Source: Paenibacillus fonticola DSM 21315 (GTDB taxonomy: Bacteria; Bacillota; Bacilli; Paenibacillales; Paenibacillaceae). From it: a stretch of 64,000 nt of DNA. Positions 16,375-26,037 of the stretch are shown here, one piece after another. Each line of letters opens with the position of its first letter. Position 1 is the first letter of the stretch. The notes beneath the pieces are model-generated. The model searched no databases, was not told the DNA's origin, and saw nothing but the letters and a program-made list of their open reading frames with translations. The position numbers were made by a program, and so were the translations under genes. Where the stretch lies: assembly GCF_000381905.1 (NCBI RefSeq), contig NZ_KB907277.1:1-64000 (forward strand), written 5' to 3'.

Positions 16375-18525
16375 TTAAACGATAGGGTTATTGTTGTTCC
16401 CACTGCCGTCCGATCCTTTGTCCGGATCGTCACCGCCAGGCTCATTCCCCTCCGGCAAGTCCTTGACTGTACCGTCTGGCGTATCTACAACAGGGTCGCT
16501 CGTAATATCGTTAGCTGAACCGTCTGGTACATCGTTAGGAATGTCGCCCACAGGAATATTCGGAACATGTGCGGAGCCATCCTCCGGCTTGCCCTGAATC
16601 CGGACGCGTACATCGCCGATGTTGTCCACGACAGGTTCACCCGACTCGGTCGGTCCATTATCGCCTTCGCTGCCCTTATCTTTCGGCTCAAGCAATTTGC
16701 CATGCTCGATCAATTGCTTGATTTGCTCCAGCTCCAATGTCTCTTCCTCGAGCAAGGTTTGCGCAATTAGGTGCACTTCTTTGGAATGCTTGGTCAAAAG
16801 CTCTTTACAGCGCTCATACATTTCGGTAATGAAGCGATGCATCTCCTGATCGATTTCATAAGCGATCTGATCACTGTAATTTTGTTCATGGCCGATATCG
16901 CGGCCCAGGAACACTTGACCTTGCGAGGTGCCGAATTGCATCGGTCCAAGCTTCTCACTCATACCGTATTCAACGATCATGCTGCGTACAATACTTGTCG
17001 CTTGCTGGAAGTCACTGTAAGCTCCTGTGCCGATCTCACCGATAAACAACTCTTCAGCGACACGGCCGCCAAGAAGACCTGTTACCTTGTCGAGCAGTTC
17101 CTGCTTGGTGACAAGCATCCGGTCTTCCTTCGGAAGCATAATGACATATCCGCCGGCACGCCCCCGTGGAATAATCGTAACCTTATGCACCATATCCGCA
17201 TGCTCCAGGAAATAACCAACGATCGTATGCCCGGCTTCGTGATAAGCAACGATCCGCTTCTCGCGGTCACTGATCACGCGGCTGCGTTTCTCGGTACCAA
17301 CAATCACGCGGTCGATGGCCTCATCCACTTCCCGCATTGAAATATCTTTACGGTTACGGCGCGCAGCAAGGAGCGCCGCTTCATTCAATAGGTTAGCCAG
17401 GTCTGCACCGGTAAACCCTGTCGTACGCTTCGCGATTATATCGAGCCGCACATCATTCGTCAGCGGCTTGTTGCGGGCGTGTACTTTGAGCACAGCCTCA
17501 CGGCCTTTCACATCCGGACGATCCACCGTAATCTGGCGGTCAAAACGTCCCGGACGAAGCAGCGCCGGATCGAGAATATCCGGACGGTTCGTTGCCGCGA
17601 TAATGATAATGCCTTCATTCGCGCCGAATCCATCCATCTCTACAAGCAACTGGTTGAGCGTCTGCTCGCGCTCATCATGCCCGCCGCCCAGTCCGGCGCC
17701 GCGCTGACGGCCGACAGCATCGATCTCATCAATAAATATAATACAGGAATTCGTCTTCTTCGCATTTTCGAACAAATCGCGTACCCGGGAAGCACCAACC
17801 CCGACGAACATTTCCACAAAGTCGGAACCGGATATACTAAAGAACGGAACGCCAGCTTCCCCGGCAACCGCACGAGCGAGCAGCGTCTTACCTGTACCCG
17901 GAGGTCCTACGAGCAGAACGCCCTTAGGAATACGCGCGCCAACGGCGGAAAATTTCCGCGGATCCTTCAAAAACTCAACTACCTCTACAAGCTCTTGCTT
18001 CTCTTCATCTGCCCCGGCTACGTCTTCAAACGTAACCTTCTTCTTCTCTTCGTTATACAAGCGGGCCCGGCTTTTGCCAAAGTTCATTACCTTGCCGCCG
18101 CCACCCTGAGCTTGATTAAACAGGAAGAAAAACAGAATAAACATAATTGCGAACGGTAACAGGGAGGTTAGGAACGTGAGCCAAATGCTCTGCTCCTGCA
18201 TCTTCTTCCACTCCAGACTGAAACCGTTCTGGTCGCTAAAATCTGTGATTTCCTTCAATACATTTGGATCGTAAGGAACATAGGTCGTGAAATTTGTCGT
18301 CTTACTATCTCCAACGGCTTGATTATATTTACCGGTTATCAAGTAAGCATAACCGTCAAATTTTCCCGTAATTTCAGCGACATTATTGGCCTTCAATTGC
18401 TGACGCAATTGATCATATCTAGGGGTATCGGCCGCTTCATTTGGTCCATTAAGGAATTGGACGATGCCCACCACGACTAAGAAAAGTATCAAATAAAAAC
18501 CAGAATTCCGGATGAACCGACTCAT
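16375..18525 (-). CDS. ftsH: ATP-dependent zinc metalloprotease FtsH
   Basis: Membrane-bound AAA+ protease. Two transmembrane segments (residues ~9-25 and ~115-135) flank an extracytoplasmic domain; then Walker A GPPGTGKT (~208-215), Walker B IIFIDEIDAVG, the second region of homology, and the zinc site HEAGH (~430). At 716 residues it is about 80 longer than B. subtilis FtsH, because of an acidic, Pro/Gly/Asp-rich tail after residue ~630 ending in NNNNPIV. ATG at 18525 follows AGGAGG. Single-gene unit with promoter and terminator. Confidence 0.97.
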   Translation of the reverse strand: MSRFIRNSGFYLILFLVVVGIVQFLNGPNEAADTPRYDQLRQQLKANNVAEITGKFDGYAYLITGKYNQAVGDSKTTNFTTYVPYDPNVLKEITDFSDQNGFSLEWKKMQEQSIWLTFLTSLLPFAIMFILFFFLFNQAQGGGGKVMNFGKSRARLYNEEKKKVTFEDVAGADEEKQELVEVVEFLKDPRKFSAVGARIPKGVLLVGPPGTGKTLLARAVAGEAGVPFFSISGSDFVEMFVGVGASRVRDLFENAKKTNSCIIFIDEIDAVGRQRGAGLGGGHDEREQTLNQLLVEMDGFGANEGIIIIAATNRPDILDPALLRPGRFDRQITVDRPDVKGREAVLKVHARNKPLTNDVRLDIIAKRTTGFTGADLANLLNEAALLAARRNRKDISMREVDEAIDRVIVGTEKRSRVISDREKRIVAYHEAGHTIVGYFLEHADMVHKVTIIPRGRAGGYVIMLPKEDRMLVTKQELLDKVTGLLGGRVAEELFIGEIGTGAYSDFQQATSIVRSMIVEYGMSEKLGPMQFGTSQGQVFLGRDIGHEQNYSDQIAYEIDQEMHRFITEMYERCKELLTKHSKEVHLIAQTLLEEETLELEQIKQLIEHGKLLEPKDKGSEGDNGPTESGEPVVDNIGDVRVRIQGKPEDGSAHVPNIPVGDIPNDVPDGSANDITSDPVVDTPDGTVKDLPEGNEPGGDDPDKGSDGSGNNNNPIV

Positions 18526-18555
18526 CCCCTGCCTCCTCTCAAAACAACTTAAGTT

Positions 18556-18585
18556 ATTTTACCATAGTCCCTTACTCATTATCAA
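18556..18585 (-). promoter_or_regulatory. ftsH promoter
   Basis: Minus strand: TTGATA (18585-18580), 18-bp spacer, TAAAAT (18561-18556), 31 bp before the ftsH start. Confidence 0.7.
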
Positions 18586-18627
18586 AAAAGTCGCAGGCGA
18601 TGTTCGGCCAAAGAGCAGCAGTCGTAT

Positions 18628-19167
18628 CTAGCTCTTATAAACTTCTGGCTTCAATACCCCGATATAAGGAAGATTACGGTATTTCTCTGCATAATCGAGT
18701 CCATATCCGACGACGAAAGCATCGGGGAGAACAAATCCCGACAAGTCGGCCTCGAGATCCACTGTCCGCCCTGCTGGCTTATCAAACAGCGTCACGATCT
18801 TTACGGAATTCACCTTGCGCCGCCCGAGAACGTCAACCAAGTAGCTCAGCGTCAGGCCGCTATCGATAATATCCTCTACAATCAAAACGTCGCGGCCTTC
18901 CACAGAAGTGTCCAGATCTTTCACGATTCTAACTTCCCCAGACGACTTGGTGGATGCCCCGTAACTGGATACAGCCATGAAATCAAGCTCAATCGGAACT
19001 GTAATTTCCTTTACGAGGTCTGCCATAAAAATAAAGGCGCCTTTCAAAATACAAATGACGAGCGGATTGCGTCCCTCATACTCTTTGCTTAGACGCTGTC
19101 CCAGCTCCGCCACTTTGTCTTGAATTTGTTCCCGGGTGATCAAAATTTCCTGAATATCGTTCTGCAA
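18628..19167 (-). CDS. hpt: Hypoxanthine phosphoribosyltransferase
   Basis: Purine salvage enzyme that makes IMP and GMP from hypoxanthine or guanine and PRPP. 179 residues with the PRPP loop VLIVEDIIDSGLTLSYL (~95-111) and the FVVGYGLDYAEKYRNLPYIG C-terminal motif. Start is TTG at 19167, 10 bases after TAGGAGG. Follows tilS as in B. subtilis, where the two are in one operon with ftsH. Confidence 0.96.
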   Translation of the reverse strand: MQNDIQEILITREQIQDKVAELGQRLSKEYEGRNPLVICILKGAFIFMADLVKEITVPIELDFMAVSSYGASTKSSGEVRIVKDLDTSVEGRDVLIVEDIIDSGLTLSYLVDVLGRRKVNSVKIVTLFDKPAGRTVDLEADLSGFVLPDAFVVGYGLDYAEKYRNLPYIGVLKPEVYKS

Positions 19168-19227
19168 GTTAAGTAGACCTCCTACGTTATACTATGAATG
19201 CCTTATTCTGACGATTACCGGGTGTGA

Positions 19228-20679
19228 TTACTCACCGGCCCTATCCATGGTCATCAATACTACAGAGGACGTACGGGGTCCAACTGGAGCGATTATTGAT
19301 CTGCGAATGCCCGGAATCCATATAATCCGGCCCTTTCCATCCGTTACGATAGGAATGCGGGAACGAAGAGAGGGAGGTATTTTCTCATCGATGAAAATAT
19401 CTTTAACCTTTTTAGTTCCATTTAGACCCATAATCTGCATCGCATCTCCCGGTTGACGGGAACGCACTGTAAGCGGATAAACCAACTCATCCGCATCAAA
19501 CACCGCTTTGTCTTTACTCTCAGCCATTTCCTTCACGGCATCAAGCCCGGTTTCGGTCTGCGTAAACAACAGGTTCGTGCCTAACCCTTGAATAACAATT
19601 TCCGCAGGAATCGTATCCACGCGATATGTATAGCGAAGGCTATCGTCCTCCCCCGCTGCATTCGGTATAAACCTGATCGTGTCGTATTCACGAACACACT
19701 GCAGCCCACCCCCGAGATCAAGACGCCATGTCGTAGGGAATTCCCGAATGGCCCCTTGGCGAACATGCTCAATCTTGACAAAATCGCTTTCATCTGTGCC
19801 CGAAGGCAGATAATTTAATATTAGTTTAATCAACCTCCGTTGTAAAGCGGCATGTACGGAGGCAAACGGCCCAATTTGAAAGGCCAAACCTGGTCCGTCT
19901 GCAGTTACGAGCTCCCGGTAAGTCTGAAGCGCTGCTTGCTGCATATAATCATCTTCTTCGCCGGCAGTCTCGGCAAGACGGTTCAACGACTCCGCCAGTT
20001 GTACATTATATTGCCCCAAAAATGGCAGCACATCCAGCCTAATTGCATTTCGTGCATATTTATTCTGCAGATTACTGCTATCTATTCGATAAGGAATGCC
20101 CGCATCCTGACATGCCTTTACAATTTCCGCTTTATAGATATGCAGCAGCGGACGGATAAGGTTCACTTGCTCCACGCTTCGCTTCACTCTCATTCCAGCC
20201 AGCCCCGAAAGACCGCTTCCCCGTATAATCCGCATCAGAACCGTCTCGGCCTGATCATCCGCGTGATGCGCCAGGGCGATCGAGGAAGCTCCGTGTTTTC
20301 GGGCCACTGCGTGAAGAAATTCATATCTTTTCTCCCGGGCTGCCAGCTGAGGCCCTTTCCCGGACTCCTCCATATAAGCGGGAATATCCAAATGACCCAG
20401 CTCAAAAGGGATACCAAGCCGATCCGTAATCCCCTTCACAAATTCCGCTTCCTCCTGGGATTCTTCGGGGCGGAACCCGTGATTAATATGTGCGCAGACC
20501 AGCGACAGCCGCTGCTGTGGAGTACGGGTGGCAATGGTATGCAAAATATGCAGCAATGCCACGGAATCCGGCCCCCCGGATACGGCGACAACGATACAAT
20601 CCCCGGGAGACCATAACCGATACTCCTCTCCAGCACGGCGGACCTGCTCCACCAGGCGGTACATGCTGTAATTGATCAA
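19228..20679 (-). CDS. tilS: tRNA(Ile)-lysidine synthase
   Basis: Modifies the wobble C of tRNA-Ile(CAU) to lysidine so that it reads AUA; essential. The 483-residue protein has the PP-loop VAVSGGPDSVALLHIL (~30-45), LAHHADDQAETVLMRIIRGSGLSGLAGM and the C-terminal TilS substrate-binding domain (LTVRSRQPGDAMQIMGLNGTKKVKDIFID). Start is TTG at 20679 after AAGGAGGGGG. Lies between yabT and hpt as in B. subtilis. Confidence 0.96.
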   Translation of the reverse strand: MINYSMYRLVEQVRRAGEEYRLWSPGDCIVVAVSGGPDSVALLHILHTIATRTPQQRLSLVCAHINHGFRPEESQEEAEFVKGITDRLGIPFELGHLDIPAYMEESGKGPQLAAREKRYEFLHAVARKHGASSIALAHHADDQAETVLMRIIRGSGLSGLAGMRVKRSVEQVNLIRPLLHIYKAEIVKACQDAGIPYRIDSSNLQNKYARNAIRLDVLPFLGQYNVQLAESLNRLAETAGEEDDYMQQAALQTYRELVTADGPGLAFQIGPFASVHAALQRRLIKLILNYLPSGTDESDFVKIEHVRQGAIREFPTTWRLDLGGGLQCVREYDTIRFIPNAAGEDDSLRYTYRVDTIPAEIVIQGLGTNLLFTQTETGLDAVKEMAESKDKAVFDADELVYPLTVRSRQPGDAMQIMGLNGTKKVKDIFIDEKIPPSLRSRIPIVTDGKGRIIWIPGIRRSIIAPVGPRTSSVVLMTMDRAGE

Positions 20680-20748
20680 TGTCTCCCCCTCCTTGCACTG
20701 CAGCTTTTCCTTCTAATTTTTAAAAGTATCTTATAAAGCCTGGCCCCA

Positions 20749-21687
20749 TCAAAAACGAAGAGCCAGATAAAGCGAATAAATAAGCAAAGTAACCGAAACT
20801 GCAAACGCGCTGATGATCCAGACTGGAGTTGCAGCTTTCTTTTTTACCTCCGGCCGGGGTCTTAGCACGAGTTCCTTCCATAGTAAACAAGCCTCTGCGG
20901 TATCCTGGAACTCTCCCTCGACTGCTCTCCTTAACCATTCTCTATAACGCTCCAGAGCAGACTCCGTTCGAATCAGATTCAACAGATCGCTAGAGCTTCT
21001 CATCTGCGGGAGCTGGGTCGCCGCTTGTTTAAGAGGCTGCTCGGCAAGCAAATGGATGCAGACGACTGCGAAGCTGAACCAATCATACGACGCTTCAGCC
21101 GTCCGTCCGCCCGCATTCCAGAAACCGCGGTCATACCACTCGGTAAACTGCTTCACGCTGCGGCCCATTCCACTAACACCGCCGTAATCTATCAGTTCTA
21201 CTTCACCGTAGGAACCGACGAGCACATTTTCCGGCTTCAAATCGCCGAACACCCAGCCGGATACATGCAGGCTCCGCAGCTGTCTCAGCAGATTCAATCC
21301 CGCCACATCCAGCCACTGGCTTCCCCGTCTGGACAAAAATACACGCAGCGGCTCTCCCTTAATGTATCGCATCACGTAGAAAGGAATCTCCCTGCCCTGG
21401 AGAGAGTAATCATCTACCTCAACCAGATAAGTGAGATCCCGTTTCGCGGAACCCAGCCGTTTTCCCTGACGCTGCAGGGCTTTCAGCACATTAATTTCAG
21501 ACTGTATGTCGACCGTATCGAAGCCCATTTTAAGCGCGTACAGCCGGGCGCTATCCACCTGCTTCACCAGGTACACGACCCCATTCGCGCCTTGCCCGAG
21601 CAGCCGCTGGATGAGGTAGCGTCCCCCTTTCCAGCGCCCGGTAATGAGCGTTCCTTGCGGCAAATTCAGCTTAAACGACGTAGTCAC
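20749..21687 (-). CDS. yabT: Serine/threonine protein kinase, YabT-like
   Basis: Atypical Hanks-type kinase of ~312 residues. It has a Gly-rich loop GQGANGVVYLV, ALKM lysine, a catalytic loop FGDLKPENVLV (HRD replaced by FGD) and DYGG for DFG, then one C-terminal transmembrane helix (WIISAFAVSVTLLIYSLYLAL). B. subtilis YabT is a DNA-activated sporulation kinase that phosphorylates RecA and AbrB; function here is inferred. GTG at 21687 fits AAGGA seven bases upstream; an ATG at 21708 is the alternative. The start overlaps yabS by 17 bases. Confidence 0.9.
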   Translation of the reverse strand: MTTSFKLNLPQGTLITGRWKGGRYLIQRLLGQGANGVVYLVKQVDSARLYALKMGFDTVDIQSEINVLKALQRQGKRLGSAKRDLTYLVEVDDYSLQGREIPFYVMRYIKGEPLRVFLSRRGSQWLDVAGLNLLRQLRSLHVSGWVFGDLKPENVLVGSYGEVELIDYGGVSGMGRSVKQFTEWYDRGFWNAGGRTAEASYDWFSFAVVCIHLLAEQPLKQAATQLPQMRSSSDLLNLIRTESALERYREWLRRAVEGEFQDTAEACLLWKELVLRPRPEVKKKAATPVWIISAFAVSVTLLIYSLYLALRF

Positions 21688-22414
21688 CGAGCATTCCTTC
21701 TCCTTCATCGGATTCTTCCGGCCAGGCCTCTTTTTCGTTTCTATTCAGTGTACCATACCGGAAGAATTCCATCACCTGCTTGATCGCCGGACCGGTGGGC
21801 GTCGCTCCCCGCATTACAAGCCGTTGAAAAATCGCCTTCACGCTGCCCAGGTCTGTCGTCCAATTGACGTCCAGCACGGCATCTTCACTTCTTGGCCCGG
21901 GGAAGTGAAACACAGCCAGCTGGCTCTGTCCCTTCCTAGCTCCGAGACTAAGCATCATATCCCGGATTGCTTCCTCCACAGCGGCAAGCTTCGGCTTCAT
22001 ACTTGCACTGGCATCAATTAGCAGAGCTACCTGCAGAGGAGTACTCTCACTGAACTCATCAATGACTTCAACTACGCGCGAACGCTTATCGGGCGGCAAA
22101 TCCTCAATCGTATCCCTTCCCAAAATTTGTCTTAGCTCTTTATTAACCGCCTGCTGCACTGTCTGAACCACCGTCTTGCGCGTTAGCATCTGCATGGTTT
22201 GAGCAAGCCGCTCTGTGCCCGTCAGCTGGCTCATTCCGCCCCCCGCCCTGGCGATTTCGTATATTTCCTGACTGCCCAGCTCACCGATTGCGCCATAATC
22301 GACAATTCCCACAACATTAACCGTAATCCCTTCCTGTCGCGCCAAAGCCGCAGCCATAACCGGGCTTTCACCCACATTCGAACAACCGTCAGTAATCAGC
22401 ATGATTTGCCGCAT
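21671..22414 (-). CDS. yabS: von Willebrand factor A domain protein, YabS-like
   Basis: About 247 residues. It opens with MRQIMLITDGCSNVG, and a second Rossmann-type vWA segment carries a MIDAS motif DASASMKPK (~residue 140). Found between spoIIE and yabT in B. subtilis too, where yabS is expressed in sporulation. ATG at 22414 has AGGAG eight bases upstream, better than the GTG/ATG frame 18 bases earlier. Its biochemical role is unknown; partnership with the neighbouring kinase is inference. Confidence 0.9.
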   Translation of the reverse strand: MRQIMLITDGCSNVGESPVMAAALARQEGITVNVVGIVDYGAIGELGSQEIYEIARAGGGMSQLTGTERLAQTMQMLTRKTVVQTVQQAVNKELRQILGRDTIEDLPPDKRSRVVEVIDEFSESTPLQVALLIDASASMKPKLAAVEEAIRDMMLSLGARKGQSQLAVFHFPGPRSEDAVLDVNWTTDLGSVKAIFQRLVMRGATPTGPAIKQVMEFFRYGTLNRNEKEAWPEESDEGEGMLGDYVV

Positions 22415-22507
22415 TAGCAAGTCTCCTTCCATCTTCTCTCTTATCTATCATTTCCAGAGACGCTAATCTTCAAACCAAAAATACCGCTATATATTCTATA
22501 TCTTGGG

Positions 22508-25009
22508 TTAACTGACGGTCCGGGGCCGCTCCAGACGGGAAATACCCGGGATATGCAGCGTAGACCACTGTGGACGTACATGCTCTATTTTGGCTACTAC
22601 GACGGTCATATCATCTTGAATCACATTTTTCTGATAACGAATGACAGCTTCCAGCAAATGATCGGCCATTTCCTGCGGGTCCTCTGCGGGAATTTCCATA
22701 ATTAGCCGCTTCATCCACAATTCCTTGTTAACGGCATATCCCGGGGCATCATAAATACCGTCGGTCATCATAATGAGTGTATCTCCGGGATACAATTGAA
22801 CCGTCACGAGATCGACCTCAATTTCTTGAATAATACCGATAGGTAAATTGCTCGCCGATACGAGAATGACCTCGCTGCCCCGTTTTATAAAACTGGGAGA
22901 AGAACCGATCTTCATGAAAGTCGTTTTGGCCGTAAACTCGTCAATGAGCGCCATATCGACGGTAGCATATACCTCATCCGGGGAGCGAAGCATGAGGATC
23001 GAGTTCACAGACTTAATAGCAATAGTCTCATCCATTCCTGATTGCAGAAGCTGCTCCAATATATTAAGCGCCGTACTGCTCTCCTGCCGGGCCCTTTCCC
23101 CATTCCCCATCCCGTCGCTGATCGCCACCGCATAAGTTCCATTGCCAAGCTCCACCGCGCTGAAGCTGTCGCCAGACGTCAAATCCCCTCCTTTTGCTGT
23201 TCCGGCTACGCCCGTAACAATTTCATACGTCTTGGCCGAACCAAATGTAACTGTCGTCAGCCGCTCTCTCCCTCCCATTTCAGATTCACCGGTCACCGCG
23301 ATATGCTCTCCCAAAATGTCGGATAACAGCGGCGCTATAATTTTCCGGCATTCATCATACCCCCGCGTGTAAGAATGGACAATTTCAATTTCCACATTCC
23401 CTTGATCGAGATTTACAATGTCGATGCTATATATGGATAAGCCTAGCTTCGCCAATGCCTCGCGAATTTGCTCCTCCTGATAATACATCGCTTGTCCTTC
23501 CCGCTTAATTTCCTTAGCCAGGTCTTCCATGACCTGAGAAACCCCGGACAATTGCTCAGCTACGAGCTGACGGCTGTCGTATAATTGCCGCTTCCACTGC
23601 ATATCATGTTGGTACAGCTCGTATTCACGCTTCATCAGCTTCATCACCTGATCCGTCCTCGAACAAATTTTGCTCCAGACGGGCGGTAAATCCTGCTTGC
23701 TCAAATCCGGATTGTCCTCAATCGCGGTCATCATCTCCGTCATATATTTATAAGTTTGATAGAATTTCCCGTCCCAGCATGACTTCCGCCGGTGACACGA
23801 CGCGCAAGCGCCCTCTGTTACCGCATTCATGAAATGATCGATTTCCTCATTGCGCTTTATCAGTTCCCCTGAGCTGGAAACTTGTCCAAAGCTGCGCGAC
23901 AGCTGCTTGAATACCTGTGAAAACTGCGTAACCCGCTCGGCGGTAATATCACGAACTTTTTTGGCATATTCATGCTGTGTTTTAGTATAATCCTGCGTTC
24001 CCGGCACATACTTGGCGACGTGCTTCATGACGCTGCCCGGCGTCAGGAGAAATAGCATTACCGCTATACAGCTCTCCCAGGTCGAGGAGATGATATCTTT
24101 GGAGCCGGTCAAATAAATAGACAAAATTGAGGAACCCAGCAGCATCCCGAATCCGACGGCCCACTTTCTTCCTTCCCGCAGCATGCCGGCCAGCATGCCG
24201 GAAAACGCCAGCAGGCTCATTTGATATAACGCTGCCATATTGGCGAGGCTGAGGATAAGGCCGGTAATGACGCCTACGGAAGCGCCGAGGGAAGCACCGC
24301 CGACCAAGGCAAACACAAGGATTAAATACCGGGTCAAAATATGTTCAACAGATAGCCCATACAGTTCCCATCCGACTAATCCCGTCATCACCGAGGCAAG
24401 CATAATGACAAGACATAATATTTCTTCGTTCCGCAGCTGATAGGTTCGCTTGCGTAAGGTGAATATAGGAATGGCTTGCATAAATACAAGGGTAAGCACG
24501 AAACTTAAGACCGCATCCATGATAGTCATTGTCAAGGCATACCATGTCAGCGTAGGACCGATTATAGCGCCAAACAGCCCCACAAAGAAGGTAGATATAA
24601 AAACCATCAACGGTGCAAAAGAGATCTCCGCCCGTTCGAACGATTCCATTCCCCGATAGATGAAATAAAAGATCAGCAGTTCTGCGGCTATGCTCAAAAC
24701 ATGCTGACCTGATCCGATCCATGCCCCTGCTAAAATAGAAGAGGCGACTAGCATCATAATGTCGCGGCGAAGAAACACCATTACTCCAAAAAATGCAGCA
24801 GCGAAAGGAGACAGCTCGTCCAGAATGGTCGCTCTCCCCAGCAGAAAGCTCATCGTCATGATCAGCATGACCCAACGATTAGCCGCAAACCATTGACCGG
24901 CCTTATTCAATACAGGGACTTGCCCTAAGTTCCTCCACCACGACTCCCTTTCTAGCTCCTTCAATCTCTTTACTCCCGGGAAAGCGATGACATTCCATTT
25001 CTCCCTCAT
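22508..25009 (-). CDS. spoIIE: Stage II sporulation protein E (PP2C phosphatase)
   Basis: Septum-located phosphatase that dephosphorylates SpoIIAA to release SigF in the forespore, and binds FtsZ. The 833-residue protein has about ten transmembrane helices (residues ~45-330), a central regulatory region with a CxxCHRRKSCW cysteine group, and a PP2C domain (~595-800) with AISDGMGNGERA and MMTDGIYDAPG. ATG at 25009 follows AGAGAGGTG. Its promoter has the odd 21-bp spacing known for Spo0A-activated promoters. Confidence 0.97.
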   Translation of the reverse strand: MREKWNVIAFPGVKRLKELERESWWRNLGQVPVLNKAGQWFAANRWVMLIMTMSFLLGRATILDELSPFAAAFFGVMVFLRRDIMMLVASSILAGAWIGSGQHVLSIAAELLIFYFIYRGMESFERAEISFAPLMVFISTFFVGLFGAIIGPTLTWYALTMTIMDAVLSFVLTLVFMQAIPIFTLRKRTYQLRNEEILCLVIMLASVMTGLVGWELYGLSVEHILTRYLILVFALVGGASLGASVGVITGLILSLANMAALYQMSLLAFSGMLAGMLREGRKWAVGFGMLLGSSILSIYLTGSKDIISSTWESCIAVMLFLLTPGSVMKHVAKYVPGTQDYTKTQHEYAKKVRDITAERVTQFSQVFKQLSRSFGQVSSSGELIKRNEEIDHFMNAVTEGACASCHRRKSCWDGKFYQTYKYMTEMMTAIEDNPDLSKQDLPPVWSKICSRTDQVMKLMKREYELYQHDMQWKRQLYDSRQLVAEQLSGVSQVMEDLAKEIKREGQAMYYQEEQIREALAKLGLSIYSIDIVNLDQGNVEIEIVHSYTRGYDECRKIIAPLLSDILGEHIAVTGESEMGGRERLTTVTFGSAKTYEIVTGVAGTAKGGDLTSGDSFSAVELGNGTYAVAISDGMGNGERARQESSTALNILEQLLQSGMDETIAIKSVNSILMLRSPDEVYATVDMALIDEFTAKTTFMKIGSSPSFIKRGSEVILVSASNLPIGIIQEIEVDLVTVQLYPGDTLIMMTDGIYDAPGYAVNKELWMKRLIMEIPAEDPQEMADHLLEAVIRYQKNVIQDDMTVVVAKIEHVRPQWSTLHIPGISRLERPRTVS

Positions 25010-25047
25010 CCTGGCACCTCTCTTCTAAAATTTGTAAGGTATGTCCC

Positions 25048-25080
25048 ATTATAGGGAGATAGAGTCGGAAAGTTTGTCAC
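25048..25080 (-). promoter_or_regulatory. spoIIE promoter, 21-bp spacer type
   Basis: Minus strand: -35-like GTGACA (25080-25075), 21-bp spacer, TATAAT (25053-25048). The B. subtilis spoIIE promoter is also a SigA promoter with 21-bp spacing activated by Spo0A~P. A TTTCCGAC inside the spacer (complement GTCGGAAA) resembles a 0A box. Confidence 0.7.
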
Positions 25081-25103
25081 ATACCGGAGCAGGGCAAAAG
25101 AAA

Positions 25104-25114
25104 TTTCCGACAAA
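25104..25114 (-). promoter_or_regulatory. Putative Spo0A box upstream of spoIIE
   Basis: TTTGTCGGAAA on the minus strand, one base from the TTTGTCGAAAA-type 0A box, centred about 68 bp upstream of the expected spoIIE transcription start. Confidence 0.55.
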
Positions 25115-25285
25115 TTGAGAGAGTTTTATAAAGCGGCGCGAACGTAAGCCCGCTCTATTATAGCGATTGAACAGGGGTTCCTATGTTCGCATGGAAATAG
25201 CCTGGAATGAGGATGTTTTTCTAGCGATTCGCCCTGAGATAACTGGAAAAGCGTAGTAACCTGTCGTTAAAAAAATGAAGACGAC

Positions 25286-25323
25286 AAAAAAACACACTCT
25301 TGTTTCCGATCGGAAGAGGTGTT
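25286..25323 (-). terminator. Second terminator-like hairpin after yabR
   Basis: Minus strand: AACACCTCTT and AAGAGTGTGTT arms with a one-base bulge and a 12-base loop, followed by a run of T. With the hairpin at 25389-25418 it would insulate spoIIE from yabR. The rest of 25010-25441 shows only the spoIIE promoter. Confidence 0.6.
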
Positions 25324-25388
25324 CTCGAAAAGATGCGAAATTTTGAAGTCCTTATTTTCTGCTCCTTTAAAAATTCTCTGCGTCCATT

Positions 25389-25418
25389 AAAAAACCGCAG
25401 GCTATAATTAGCCTGCGG
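25389..25418 (-). terminator. yabR terminator
   Basis: Perfect 10-bp stem CCGCAGGCTA/TAGCCTGCGG, four-base loop, six T on the minus strand, 24 bp after yabR. Confidence 0.92.
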
Positions 25419-25441
25419 TGTGCATCATTCATATTCAAAAA

Positions 25442-25921
25442 TTACATGCGCTTGGCTCCGCGGCCGCCGCGTTTGCCCTCCGTGTTCTTCTTCAAAGAAG
25501 AAATGCGCTCTTCGCTATCTTTGAGGAAGCGGGACATTTTATCTTCAAAAGAAGCTTTGCCGGCTGGGGGCTTAAAAGAACGCCCACCCCGTTCACGGTT
25601 AAATCCGCCGCCGGGACGATCTCCCTCTCTACCGCCAGGACGATCCGAACGCGGTGCGCGAGGCGGTCTATCTGCCTCTACCGGTTTGTCCACGGCCTGT
25701 TTAATAGAAAGACCGATCTTACCGTCCTTATCGACGTTAATAACCTTGACAGTTACAGCGTCGCCTATCTTCAGGTGATCGTTAACATCCTTGACGTAAT
25801 TGTCGGCGATTTCTGAGATGTGAACGAGACCCGTGACACCTCCTGACAGATCCACAAATGCTCCGAAATGCGTGATGCCTGTCACTTTTCCTTCTAACTT
25901 GGTGCCCACTTCAATTGCCAT
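25442..25921 (-). CDS. yabR: S1 RNA-binding domain protein YabR
   Basis: 159 residues. Residues 1-75 are one S1 domain (VGTKLEGKVTGITHFGAFVDL, GLVHISEIADNYV, KDGKIGLSIKQ). The rest is a basic, Arg/Gly/Pro-rich tail with RPGG and RERGGRS stretches, likely disordered and RNA binding, then a short charged end. ATG at 25921 follows AAGGGAGG. Conserved neighbour of divIC and spoIIE. Exact function unknown. Confidence 0.92.
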   Translation of the reverse strand: MAIEVGTKLEGKVTGITHFGAFVDLSGGVTGLVHISEIADNYVKDVNDHLKIGDAVTVKVINVDKDGKIGLSIKQAVDKPVEADRPPRAPRSDRPGGREGDRPGGGFNRERGGRSFKPPAGKASFEDKMSRFLKDSEERISSLKKNTEGKRGGRGAKRM

Positions 25922-26037
25922 AAAATAAAATGATCCTCCCTTAAAAATATACAGCCAGGCCTCGAAATCATGACTGCGGTGATTTGATTATACCCAATGA
26001 CTGAAACAAGGTCAACAGACGTATATCCTGCTTATGG

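Noticed and set aside
25010..25441. tRNA genes between spoIIE and yabR, as in B. subtilis
   Set aside because: No cloverleaf or GGTTCGAATCC-type T arm could be found; the region holds only terminators and the spoIIE promoter.
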